A stretch of DNA of 64,000 bases, from positions 434,001 through 498,000 of the forward strand of contig NZ_FUYY01000002.1 in assembly GCF_900168045.1 (NCBI RefSeq). The letters run 5' to 3'. The notes under the pieces are model-generated. The model was given only the letters and a program-made list of their open reading frames with translations. It had not been told where the DNA came from and ran no database searches. Each line of letters starts with the position of its first letter. Within the stretch, counting starts at the first letter, position 1. The DNA comes from Salegentibacter holothuriorum. GTDB lineage: Bacteria; Bacteroidota; Bacteroidia; Flavobacteriales; Flavobacteriaceae. The translations under genes were made by a program, and so were the position numbers. Of this stretch, positions 17,411 to 26,300 are shown piece by piece.

Positions 17411-17647
17411 TTATTTTTTTGCGTCTTCAATATAAGAAATTGCCTGACCTACTGTGGCAATGTTCTCAGCCTGGTCATCAGGAATCTGGATGTCGAATTC
17501 TTTTTCGAATTCCATGATCAATTCCACAGTGTCCAATGAATCAGCACCCAGGTCGTTTGTGAAGCTCGCTTCGTTAACTACCTCGTTCTCGTCAACACCT
17601 AACTTGTCAACGATAATCGCTTTTACTCTTGATGCAATGTCTGACAT
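17411..17647 (-). CDS. acpP: Acyl carrier protein
   Basis: This 78-residue acidic four-helix protein carries growing acyl chains on a phosphopantetheine attached to the Ser of [15 protein letters not shown]. The start is [18 protein letters not shown] at 17647; a longer frame exists but is not family-like. It is the first gene of the operon with fabF, rnc, the small conserved protein and pyk. A -7-like element precedes it at 17678-17685 on the minus strand. Confidence 0.97.
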   Translation of the reverse strand: MSDIASRVKAIIVDKLGVDENEVVNEASFTNDLGADSLDTVELIMEFEKEFDIQIPDDQAENIATVGQAISYIEDAKK

Positions 17648-17677
17648 AATACTTTTATTTAAATTTTGATTAGGTGG

Positions 17678-17685
17678 CAAAAATA
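17678..17685 (-). promoter_or_regulatory. Probable -7 element for acpP operon
   Basis: On the minus strand the sequence is TATTTTTG, a full match to TAnnTTTG, 31-38 bases before the acpP ATG. No good TTG was seen at -33. Confidence 0.4.
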
Positions 17686-17795
17686 AAAAACTTTATTTTA
17701 AAACCGATTTTTACTTTAAAAATGTGGCCGTAATTTACATAAATTTCATTGAAAGGACTTAATTTTACACTCTAATAATTGTTAACAAGCTTATT

Positions 17796-18395
17796 TTGAG
17801 CACTCCAACACATTTCAACAAAAAAAAAATAGTTGTATTTGCTTCCGGCTCTGGAACTAATGCCGAAAATATCATTAAATTTTTCAAAAAATCGTCTGAT
17901 GCCAGTGTAGTAGCGGTGTTCTCAAATAAAAGATCGGCAAAAGTGCTAAAAAGAGCTCACGATCTAAATGTTAAAGCCCTTCATTTTGATAGAGACGCAC
18001 TCTATAATAGTTACGATGTTCTGCATATTTTAGAAGATTTAAGTCCAGATTTAATTGTTTTAGCCGGATTTATGTGGATTTTCCCCGAAGACATTTTAAA
18101 ACAGTTTCCAGGTAAGATTGTAAACATCCATCCTGCACTTCTTCCCAAATATGGCGGCAAAGGAATGTATGGTATGAATGTGCATAAAGCCATTATTGAG
18201 AATAAAGAAAAAGAAAGCGGGATTAGCATTCATTTTGTAAATGAAAATTATGATGAAGGCGAAGTGATCTTTCAGGCCAAAACAAATATTTCAGAAGAAG
18301 ATACGCCCGAAACGCTGGCAGCAAAAATTCACAAACTGGAATACAAACATTTCCCCGAAATTATTCAGCAATTACTTCAAAAGAAAAATAAATAG
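17796..18395 (+). CDS. purN: Phosphoribosylglycinamide formyltransferase
   Basis: This 199-residue folate-dependent enzyme performs the third step of purine synthesis, formylating GAR with 10-formyl-tetrahydrofolate. Diagnostic segments: FASGSGTNAENII (phosphate loop), LAGFMWIFPEDIL, and VNIHPALLPKYGGKGMYG with the catalytic Asn and His, followed by Asp in NENYDEGEVIFQ. The start is the TTG at 17796 because no in-frame ATG occurs before the conserved core. It is divergent from acpP and overlaps rnhA by one base. The leader around the TTG resembles a -7 element (TTATTTTG), so the true promoter/start arrangement deserves a check. Confidence 0.93.
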   Translation: MSTPTHFNKKKIVVFASGSGTNAENIIKFFKKSSDASVVAVFSNKRSAKVLKRAHDLNVKALHFDRDALYNSYDVLHILEDLSPDLIVLAGFMWIFPEDILKQFPGKIVNIHPALLPKYGGKGMYGMNVHKAIIENKEKESGISIHFVNENYDEGEVIFQAKTNISEEDTPETLAAKIHKLEYKHFPEIIQQLLQKKNK

Positions 18396-18862
18396 TGCAA
18401 GCAGCTCAGGTTCACATTTATACCGATGGTGCTGCCAGAGGAAACCCCGGCCCCGGTGGTTACGGCATTGTGATGGAATGGGTGGGGAAAGCCTACCGTA
18501 AGGAATTTTCAAAAGGCTTTAAACACACCACCAATAACAGGATGGAATTACTCGCCGTAATTGATGCCTTAAAGAAGCTAAAAAAACCAGGTGTTACCGC
18601 CATTGTATTTACAGATTCAAAATATGTAGCCGATGCCGTAAACAAAAAATGGGTTTTTGGCTGGGAAAAGAAAAATTTTAAAGACCGAAAAAACACCGAT
18701 CTCTGGATAGAGTTTTTAAAAGAAATTAGAAAACATACTGTAAGTTTTAGGTGGATAAAGGGACATAATGATCATCCACAAAACGAACGTTGTGATGCTC
18801 TAGCGGTGGCTGCTTCAAAAGAAAAAAAGCTTTTAATAGATGAAGGTTTTCAGCAAACTTAA
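18395..18862 (+). CDS. rnhA: Ribonuclease HI
   Basis: This 155-residue enzyme cuts the RNA strand of RNA-DNA hybrids. The catalytic acidic residues are seen in IYTDGAARGNPGPGGYG, NNRMELLAVIDAL and VFTDSKYVADAV, and GHNDHPQNERCDALA gives the His and last Asp. The basic handle region (KKWVFGWEKKNFKDRKN) is present, as in the E. coli type. The start is the GTG at 18395, whose G is the last base of the purN stop, so the two are translationally coupled. Confidence 0.95.
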   Translation: MQAAQVHIYTDGAARGNPGPGGYGIVMEWVGKAYRKEFSKGFKHTTNNRMELLAVIDALKKLKKPGVTAIVFTDSKYVADAVNKKWVFGWEKKNFKDRKNTDLWIEFLKEIRKHTVSFRWIKGHNDHPQNERCDALAVAASKEKKLLIDEGFQQT

Positions 18863-18953
18863 ATCCAACTTCTTATTAAACTAATATTATTTTGAAACAA
18901 AAGCCAGGAAGTATGGAAAAATGAAACTTGGTTTAGACGAAAGGCTTGCAACA

Positions 18954-18976
18954 TTTAAATCTGGATTATCGAGTAA
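18954..18976. repeat. Partial copy of the CTCGATTATCGAG dispersed repeat
   Basis: TTTAAATCTGGATTATCGAG resembles the core found at 8648-8703 and 39607-39652, with one change (TGG for TCG). It lies upstream of the PfkB promoter. Confidence 0.4.
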
Positions 18977-18982
18977 TTTTGA

Positions 18983-19013
18983 TTGAACCCTTGAAAAACA
19001 AACTGTATATTTG
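18983..19013 (+). promoter_or_regulatory. Promoter of the PfkB kinase gene
   Basis: TTG at 18983-18985, 20 bases, then TATATTTG at 19006-19013. This matches the Bacteroidetes sigma-70 consensus and lies 24 bases before the ATG. Confidence 0.7.
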
Positions 19014-19036
19014 CAGCACATTTTTTAAACAAATTT

Positions 19037-19960
19037 ATGAGTAAATTACTGATTGTAGGCACAGTAGCCTTTGATGCAATTGAAACCCCATTTGGGAAAA
19101 CCGATAAAATTCTTGGAGGTGCAGGAACCTATATTGGGCTTTCGGCTTCACAATTTAATGTAGATAGCGCAGTGGTATCTATTGTGGGAGATGATTTCCC
19201 ACAAAAATACCTTGACATTCTTACAAAAAACAACATAAATATAGATGGGATTGAAGTGGTTCCCGGCGGAAAAACCTTCTTTTGGAGTGGCCGGTACCAT
19301 AATGATCTAAATTCCCGAGATACTTTAGATACACAACTAAATGTGTTAGCCGACTTTAATCCGGTAGTACCAAATGGATATAAGGATGCTGAAATTGTAA
19401 TGCTGGGTAATTTACACCCTTTAGTTCAACTTAGCGTTTTAGAACAACTTGAATCTCCAAAATTGGCGATTTTAGATACTATGAACTTCTGGATGGATAA
19501 TGCCCTGGAAGATTTAATGAAAGTAATTGCTAAAGTAGATGTAATTACTATAAATGATGAAGAAGCCAGGCAACTTTCTGGCGAATACTCTTTAGCAAAA
19601 GCTGCTAAGAAGATCGCTACAATGGGACCAAAATATGTAGTGATTAAGAAAGGTGAACACGGCGCATTATTATTCCACGAAGAGCAGGTATTTTTTGCTC
19701 CTGCCCTTCCTTTAGAAGAAGTTTTTGACCCTACAGGAGCTGGAGATACATTTGCTGGAGGTTTTGCAGGTTATCTTGCAAAATCTGGTGATATTAGTTT
19801 TGAGAATATGAAAAATGCCATTATCTACGGCTCTAACCTCGCCTCTTTCTGTGTTGAGAAATTTGGCACCGAAAGAATGGAAGAACTTTCAGGCCAGGAA
19901 GTAGATTCGCGCCTTGAAGAGTTCAAGAAATTAACTCAGTTTGAAATAGCATTAACCTAA
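19037..19960 (+). CDS. PfkB-family carbohydrate/nucleoside kinase
   Basis: This 307-residue ribokinase-fold enzyme starts with LLIVGTVAFDAIETPFGKTD. It has the glycine-rich N-terminal segment LGGAGTYIGLSASQF and the C-terminal signature DPTGAGDTFAGGFAGYLA, whose Asp is the catalytic base. PfkB enzymes phosphorylate sugars or nucleosides with ATP. The gene has a clear promoter and its own terminator, and lies between rnhA and a PurF-like gene; a role in ribose or nucleoside metabolism is therefore attractive but not shown. The exact substrate cannot be read from sequence alone. Confidence 0.88.
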   Translation: MSKLLIVGTVAFDAIETPFGKTDKILGGAGTYIGLSASQFNVDSAVVSIVGDDFPQKYLDILTKNNINIDGIEVVPGGKTFFWSGRYHNDLNSRDTLDTQLNVLADFNPVVPNGYKDAEIVMLGNLHPLVQLSVLEQLESPKLAILDTMNFWMDNALEDLMKVIAKVDVITINDEEARQLSGEYSLAKAAKKIATMGPKYVVIKKGEHGALLFHEEQVFFAPALPLEEVFDPTGAGDTFAGGFAGYLAKSGDISFENMKNAIIYGSNLASFCVEKFGTERMEELSGQEVDSRLEEFKKLTQFEIALT

Positions 19961-19964
19961 ACCT

Positions 19965-19993
19965 ATGCCCTGAACTTTCAGGGCATTTTTTAT
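19965..19993 (+). terminator. Intrinsic terminator after the PfkB gene
   Basis: ATGCCCTGA/TCAGGGCAT with a 4-base loop is followed by TTTTTTATAT. It begins 5 bases after the stop and separates this gene from the amidotransferase. Confidence 0.85.
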
Positions 19994-20020
19994 ATAAAAC
20001 AGGATTGAAATCCTTTTATT

Positions 20021-21919
20021 ATGAGTGACGCCTTAAAACACGAATGTGGGATTGCCCAAATACGATTGTTAAAACCCCTGGAATACTATAAAGAAAAATA
20101 TGGTACTGCCTTTTACGGGATAAACAAAATGTATTTAATGATGGAGAAACAGCACAACCGCGGCCAGGATGGAGCCGGTTTTGCCAACATCAAATTAAAT
20201 ACCGCACCCGGAGACCGTTATATTAGCCGAATTAGATCTAATGAGGCACAACCAATTCAGGATATTTTTGAACAAATTAACGGTAGAATTAACGACGAAA
20301 TTAAAGCCAACCCGGAATATGCCGATAATGTAGCACTTCAAAAAAAGAACATCCCTTATGTTGGTGAGGTTTACCTTGGGCACGTTCGCTACGGTACTTT
20401 TGGGAAGAACAGTATAGAAAGTGTACATCCATTTCTTAGACAAAACAACTGGATGCATCGTAATCTTATAGTTGCTGGGAATTTTAATATGACCAACGTA
20501 AACCAGCTTTTTAATAACCTGGTAGAAATTGGGCAGCATCCAAAAGAAAAAGCCGATACCGTTACGGTGATGGAAAAAATTGGGCATTTCCTCGACTCTG
20601 AAGTAGAAAAACTATATAAAAAATTAAAAAAGCAAGGCTTCTCAAAAGTAGCTGCTTCTCCTATAATTGGTGAGAAATTAAACGTCGCAAAAATTCTTAG
20701 AAAATCCTCTAAGAACTGGGATGGCGGTTATGCTATGGCCGGATTGCTTGGTCACGGAGATTCTTTTGTTTTACGTGATCCTGCAGGAATTCGCCCGGCA
20801 TATTACTATAAGGATGACGAGGTGGTAGTAGTTGCTTCAGAAAGACCGGTAATTCAAACAGCCTTCAATGTAGATTTTGATGATGTACACGAACTACCTC
20901 CGGGACATGCTATTATCACTAAAAAGAGCGGAGAGGTTAACATCAAAGAAATCCTTGAACCTTTAGAACGAAAAGCATGTTCTTTTGAACGTATTTATTT
21001 TTCCCGTGGAAGCGATGCCGAAATCTATAAAGAACGTAAAATGCTTGGGCGTTTATTGATGCCTGAAGTATTAAAATCTATAAACCACGACACTATAAAT
21101 ACTGTTTTCTCTTTTATTCCTAATACCGCGGAAACAAGTTTCTATGGAATGGTTGAAGCTGCTCAAGACGAACTTAACAAGCAGAAAAATGACGCCATTC
21201 TTGCCGAAAAAGAAACTCTAACTGATGCGAGGCTTAAAGAAATACTAGCCCACAGATTACGCACCGAAAAAATTGCGATTAAAGACGTAAAACTTAGAAC
21301 TTTTATTACTGAAGATAGCAGCCGTGACGACCTTGTTGCCCATGTTTACGATGTGACCTACGGGGTGGTTAAACCAGAAGATAGCCTGGTGATTATAGAT
21401 GATAGTATTGTTAGGGGTACCACTCTAAAGAAAAGTATCATTAAAATGATGGACCGGTTAAACCCAAAACAAATTGTTGTGGTTTCTTCGGCACCACAAA
21501 TTCGTTATCCCGATTGCTACGGGATAGATATGGCCCGTCTGGAAGGTCTTGTTGCTTTTAGAGCAGCATTGGAACTTTTAAAAGATAACAACCAATATGA
21601 TATCGTCGAGAAGGTTTATGAAAAATGTAAACTACAAGTAGATTTGGCCGATGAAGAAGTAAAGAATTTCGTTAAGGAAATCTACGAACCCTTTACAGAT
21701 GAGCAGATTTCAGATAAAATTTCAGAATTGCTTTGCGATACCGATGTAAAGGCAAATGTAAAAGTAATTTACCAAACCGTAGATAATTTGCACAAAGCCT
21801 GCCCTAAAAACCTGGGTGATTGGTACTTTACCGGCAACTATCCAACCTTTGGAGGCAACCGCGTAGTGAATAGAGCTTTTATTAATTTTTATGAAGGAAA
21901 CGAAGGCAGAGCCTACTAA
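20021..21919 (+). CDS. PurF-like amidophosphoribosyltransferase (class II glutamine amidotransferase)
   Basis: This 632-residue protein has an N-terminal glutaminase domain. Cys9 (KHECGIAQIRLL) would become the N-terminal nucleophile after removal of eight residues, and RGQDGAGFAN and GHVRYGTFGKNS are glutamine-site motifs. The C-terminal phosphoribosyltransferase domain carries LVIIDDSIVRGTTLKKSI, the PRPP-binding loop. It is over 100 residues longer than typical PurF; extra sequence lies in the N-terminal domain, around residues 375-425 and at the C-terminus. The usual PDSG motif is replaced by PNTAET. Such long forms are annotated as amidophosphoribosyltransferase in flavobacteria. It may be a second, specialised PurF; whether it makes phosphoribosylamine is unproven. 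Confidence 0.8.
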   Translation: MSDALKHECGIAQIRLLKPLEYYKEKYGTAFYGINKMYLMMEKQHNRGQDGAGFANIKLNTAPGDRYISRIRSNEAQPIQDIFEQINGRINDEIKANPEYADNVALQKKNIPYVGEVYLGHVRYGTFGKNSIESVHPFLRQNNWMHRNLIVAGNFNMTNVNQLFNNLVEIGQHPKEKADTVTVMEKIGHFLDSEVEKLYKKLKKQGFSKVAASPIIGEKLNVAKILRKSSKNWDGGYAMAGLLGHGDSFVLRDPAGIRPAYYYKDDEVVVVASERPVIQTAFNVDFDDVHELPPGHAIITKKSGEVNIKEILEPLERKACSFERIYFSRGSDAEIYKERKMLGRLLMPEVLKSINHDTINTVFSFIPNTAETSFYGMVEAAQDELNKQKNDAILAEKETLTDARLKEILAHRLRTEKIAIKDVKLRTFITEDSSRDDLVAHVYDVTYGVVKPEDSLVIIDDSIVRGTTLKKSIIKMMDRLNPKQIVVVSSAPQIRYPDCYGIDMARLEGLVAFRAALELLKDNNQYDIVEKVYEKCKLQVDLADEEVKNFVKEIYEPFTDEQISDKISELLCDTDVKANVKVIYQTVDNLHKACPKNLGDWYFTGNYPTFGGNRVVNRAFINFYEGNEGRAY

Positions 21920-21982
21920 GTGCATTTAAACAAATATTTCTGCCTTTCATCTAAAATGATTTCTAGCAGAACTAACTTTATA

Positions 21983-22072
21983 TACATTAGCAGAACCATA
22001 AACATAAGTAGGTTAAGTTCATGGTAGATTTGGGGCAAAAAAAGGTGGATCTATGATCTGCCTTTTTTTATT
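21983..22072 (+). ncRNA. Candidate small RNA, tandem copy 1
   Basis: A predicted small-RNA gene, first of three. A -7-like TACATTAG is at 21983-21990; the conserved transcript begins near 21995 (ACCATAAACATAAG). A 5' hairpin is closed by ACCAT/ATGGT, followed by the linker AGATTTGGGGCAAA and an intrinsic terminator GGTGGATC-TAT-GATCTGCC plus seven T. The terminator stem differs in sequence from copies 2 and 3 but keeps pairing. It has no coding potential and no downstream gene in the same direction, so a riboswitch is unlikely. Confidence 0.6.
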
Positions 22073-22171
22073 TTCTTACAGACCTACAGTTCTTCAAAAG
22101 AGAAATTTTTCTTACATTAATTTTTGATTTTCAATACTTTAACAAGTAAATATACCATTGGTCTAAAAAAG

Positions 22172-22283
22172 TTGTGATCAAGCTTTATTCATTATACTTT
22201 AGAATCACCATAACATAAGTAGGTTAAGTTCATGGTAGATTTGGGGCAAAGAAAGGTGGATCTAAAAATCCGCCTTTTTTTAT
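22172..22283 (+). ncRNA. Candidate small RNA with promoter, tandem copy 2
   Basis: The promoter is TTG (22172-22174), 20 bases, TACTTTAG (22195-22202). The transcript would start near 22207, exactly where strong identity with copies 1 and 3 begins. It has the same 5' hairpin and linker. The terminator is GGTGGAT-CTAAAA-ATCCGCC followed by seven T. Copies 2 and 3 also share about 100 bases upstream, so the repeat unit is about 254 bases. Confidence 0.65.
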
Positions 22284-22426
22284 AACAACAATCACTGTAC
22301 TATTTTTAGAAGCTCATTATCCAAATTTCTTCTAACTACAAGACTCACATAAAAAAGCACTTTTCTTACATTCATTTTTGATTTTCAGGTTTTTAACAAA
22401 TAATTACGCCTTTAATCTAAAAAAGT

Positions 22427-22540
22427 TGTGATCAAGCTTTATTCAATATACTTTAGAGTCACCATAACATAAGTAGGTTAAGTTCATGGTAGATTTGGGG
22501 CAAAAAAAGGTGGATCTAAAAATCCGCCTTTTTTTATTTT
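22427..22540 (+). ncRNA. Candidate small RNA with promoter, tandem copy 3
   Basis: The promoter is TTG (22427-22429), 19 bases, TACTTTAG (22449-22456). The transcript is predicted from about 22461 to the T-run near 22537. The body is nearly identical to copy 2. The next gene (superoxide dismutase) is on the opposite strand, so this RNA is a free-standing product. Confidence 0.65.
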
Positions 22541-22550
22541 AAATATTCAG

Positions 22551-22585
22551 CAAAAAAAAGACCGCCCTAATGGCGGCCTTTTTAA
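22551..22585 (-). terminator. Terminator of the superoxide dismutase gene
   Basis: CCGCC (22562-22566) pairs with GGCGG (22572-22576), extended by flanking pairs, and is followed by eight T on the minus strand. The A/T runs on both sides could let it work in both directions. Confidence 0.75.
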
Positions 22586-22610
22586 TGATATTATTAGAAA
22601 TAAGCACTTA

Positions 22611-23219
22611 TTATTTCTGCTTGGCATATCTACTTCCAACTTCTTTCCAATCTATTACATTGAAAAAAGCTTCGATATAATCTGGACGACGGTTTTGATA
22701 GTTTAGGTAATATGCATGTTCCCAAACATCAAGACCTAAAATAGGAGTTCCTCCACAGCCAATTCCCGGCATTAATGGGTTATCCTGATTTGCAGTAGAA
22801 CAAATTTCTACTTTTCCACCTTCATGAACACAAAGCCAGGCCCAACCAGAACCAAATTGTCCTGCTGCTGCCTTAGCAAATTCATCTTTGAAAGCTTCAA
22901 AAGAACCAAATGCAGTGTCTATTGCCTTCGCAAGATCACCTTCTGGTTTCCCGCCACCATCTGGAGACATAACTTCCCAAAATAATCTATGGTTATAAAA
23001 ACCACCACCATTATTTCTTACAGCAGTATTAGATTTATCAAGATTTTCAAGAATATTTTCTATAGTCTTCCCCTCAAGATCGGTGCCTTCAATTGCAGCA
23101 TTCAATTTACTTGTATAACCTGCGTGATGCTTCCCGTGGTGAATTTCCATGGTTTTCGCATCTATATGTGGTTCTAATGCATCAAAAGCATATTTTAACT
23201 TTGGTAACTCAAAAGCCAT
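22611..23219 (-). CDS. Superoxide dismutase (Fe/Mn family)
   Basis: This 202-residue enzyme converts superoxide to oxygen and hydrogen peroxide. Metal ligands are in the usual places: His in [12 protein letters not shown], His in [10 protein letters not shown], and the Asp and His in [16 protein letters not shown]. It has no signal peptide and so is cytoplasmic. The monocistronic gene has a bidirectional-looking terminator and a -7-like element 38 bases upstream. Fe versus Mn preference cannot be decided safely; GSGWAWL is common to both. Confidence 0.95.
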   Translation of the reverse strand: MAFELPKLKYAFDALEPHIDAKTMEIHHGKHHAGYTSKLNAAIEGTDLEGKTIENILENLDKSNTAVRNNGGGFYNHRLFWEVMSPDGGGKPEGDLAKAIDTAFGSFEAFKDEFAKAAAGQFGSGWAWLCVHEGGKVEICSTANQDNPLMPGIGCGGTPILGLDVWEHAYYLNYQNRRPDYIEAFFNVIDWKEVGSRYAKQK

Positions 23220-23256
23220 TGGTATATATTTTTTAGTGATTAGTAATTAATTCATC

Positions 23257-23264
23257 CAAATTTA
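23257..23264 (-). promoter_or_regulatory. Probable -7 element for superoxide dismutase
   Basis: The minus strand reads TAAATTTG, a full TAnnTTTG match, 38 bases before the start codon. There is no convincing TTG at -33. Confidence 0.4.
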
Positions 23265-23384
23265 GGTATTAACCTATTTAATAAAAATAATTTAGTGTTA
23301 TAAAATACTTAAAAGCATACACAGAAATCCAAACATTTTTATTTTACCTTTAAAATATCAAATCTCTATAAAACACAGGCTTTC

Positions 23385-26300
23385 TTGAAGAATAATTTTA
23401 CCATTTATAATGCTTCAGCAGGATCGGGAAAAACTTTTACCCTCGTTAAAGAATATTTACTGCTGCTATTTAAAAGCCATAAGCATGAAGCTTATAAAAA
23501 CATTCTGGCTATTACGTTCACCAATAAGGCTGTAGACGAGATGAAATCCAGGATTATAAGTAGCTTAAGAGGTTTTACTGCTGAAAAAACCTCGGCCAAA
23601 AACAATCCGCTTTTCAAAATTATTGCTGAAGAAACAGGCTTAACCGAAGTAGAACTTAAAGCTAAAGCTGCAAAGATCCTAAAAAGTATTATCCACAATT
23701 ATGCGGCTTTTGAAGTATCTACCATAGATGGGTTTACCCACAGGGTTCTTAGAACTTTTGCGAAAGACCTGGGATTACCGGTAAATTTTGAGATTGCTTT
23801 AAATACACGGCAGATACTAATGGAAGCCGTGGATAGGCTTATTAGTAAAGCCGGAACCGATAAAGAGCTTACAAAAGTCCTTGTAGCCTTTGCCATAAGT
23901 AAAACCGATGACGATAAAAGCTGGGATATTGCAAAAGACCTTTTTGAAATTTCTGAATTACTTATTGGAGAAAACCACCAGGAAGCTTTAAAGAAACTCA
24001 AGGGAAAAACCACTGAAGACTTCCAAAAATTTAAGGAGAAAATAAGTTCAGAAATTAAAAAAACCGAAACTATAATTGAAGAAACCAGTACCGATTTTTT
24101 TGAGCTTGTTGAAAGCAATAATATTGTAGAGAAAGACTTTAGCGGTGGGTATGTTTATAAACATTTTGTAAAATTAAGAGATCAAAAATCTATAGACGGT
24201 TTTGAAAAGGCGTGGATGCTAAAGCTTGAAAGTACTCCACTTTACACGAAATCAAATAAAAATCAGGCTGTAAAGGATGCATTAGACAGCATCCAATCCT
24301 TAATAGTAAGTCTCTTTGAACTTTCTAAAAGAGCCTATTTAAACCTTGATTTTCTTGAAGCAATTAGAAAAAATCTAACACAACTTTCACTTCTTAATGC
24401 TATAAACCAGGAAGTAGAACTTATCAAAAAGGAGCGTAACCTTATTCTAATTTCAGAGTTTAACCCTAAAATTAGTGCCCAGGTTAAAGACCAACCGGCA
24501 CCATTTATTTACGAAAGGCTTGGGGAGCGTTATCAAAATTATTTTATAGATGAATTTCAGGACACCTCGCAGATGCAGTGGGAAAATCTTATTCCGCTAA
24601 TAGACAATAAACTTTCATCTGAAAACACTAAGGACCCAGCCAGTGCTATGCTGGTAGGGGACGCCAAGCAGTCAATTTACAGGTGGCGCGGCGGAAAAGC
24701 CGAGCAATTTATAGACTTATGTTTAGAAACTAATCCTTTTAGTATTGAAAAACGGGTAGAAAACCTACCCAATAATTACCGTAGTGGAAGCCAGATTGTA
24801 AACTTCAACAATAGTTTATTCCATTTTGCGGCCGGCACTTTACAACATTCCTCCTATTCCAGCTTATTTCAGGAAAGCAAACAAAATCCGCAGGCTGGTG
24901 ACTTTGGCTATGTGAATATCGATTTTATTGAAGCGGAAAATGCCGCCGAAGAACACGAGATTTATCCTGAAAAAATTCTTGAAATCATTCAAAATTTAGA
25001 ACAGAAAAAGTTCAAAAAAGGAGATATCTGCATCTTAACCCGTAAAAAGAAAGAAGGTGTAACTATTGCAAATTACTTAAGCGAGCATAATATCCCTGTA
25101 GTCTCGTCGGAAACTTTATTGGTGGCCAATTCGCCTAAAGTGAATTTTATCGCCCACCTATTAGAATTTTCTTTAAGCCCTAAAGACAAAACTTTAAAAC
25201 TTGAACTTTTTGATTTTTTGGCAGAGTTTCTAAAAATAGAGAATCGGTATCCTATTATTTCAGCGAATTTAAAGAAAGACGGTAAGGCGTTTTTCCACTG
25301 GTTAAAAGATTATGATATTGATTTTGATCTTAATGAAATCAAGCAACTTTCAGTTTACGAAGCAGCCGAATATATTATTAGAAGTTTTTCCCTGGTTGAA
25401 ACTTCTAACGCTTATGTTCAGTTTTTTCTCGATTTCATCTTTGAAAGTACTCAAAAGGCAACCGCGGGCATAGCCGATTTCATCGATTTATGGAAACAGG
25501 AAATAGAAAGTTTAAGCATTGTAGTTCCAAAAGCAGAAGATGCAGTACAAATAATGACCATTCACAAATCTAAAGGTCTGGAATTTCCGGTGGTAATCTA
25601 TCCTTATGCAAATTCAGATTCTAAAAGTACACGTATGGATTCACTTTGGTTACCAATGGAGCCGCCATTAAATGAAATTCCTATGAATTACCTAAGCGCA
25701 TCAGATAAAATGCTGAATTGGGGACCAAAGGCTTCAGATATTTATTCCGAGTTAATCCATCAAAAAGAACTCGACACTTTAAATGTACTCTATGTAGCCT
25801 GCACCCGAGCTTCGCAACAGTTGTATTTGCTGAGCAAAAAAGAAATAGATGCAAAAGGAAATGAAAAATCCTATAAAACATCAGGCTTACTGATTGGCTT
25901 TTTAAAAGAAATTGGGAGGTGGGATTCCAATATCAATACTTATGAATTTGGTGAAATTGGTAGCCCTGAAATTTCAGAAGAAAATCATTCAGAAAATATT
26001 ATTTCTGAAACATGCTATTCATCGGCAACACAAAATAAAGCGGTAAATATCGTGACAAAATCGGGAATGCTATGGGACAGCAAACAAGAAGAAGCCATAG
26101 AAAAAGGAGAAATTCTGCACGAATTATTGGCTCAAATAGATAATAAAGATCAGGTAAAACCTGTGGTTGCACAAGCTATAAACAATGGTATTATCACAAA
26201 AGATTCTGCAGAAAAAATAGAAAAATTGCTTTTTGAAATTACCAATCATCCACAGCTTTCAGCATTTTACACCGATGAAGCTAAAAATTACAATGAACGT

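Noticed and set aside
21983-22540. Reading the three repeats as riboswitches
   Set aside because: No sense-strand gene follows any copy; each ends in its own terminator and the next gene is on the other strand.
21983-22540. CRISPR array
   Set aside because: There are only three units of about 212-254 bases with promoter and terminator; no 20-50 base repeat-spacer pattern and no cas genes.
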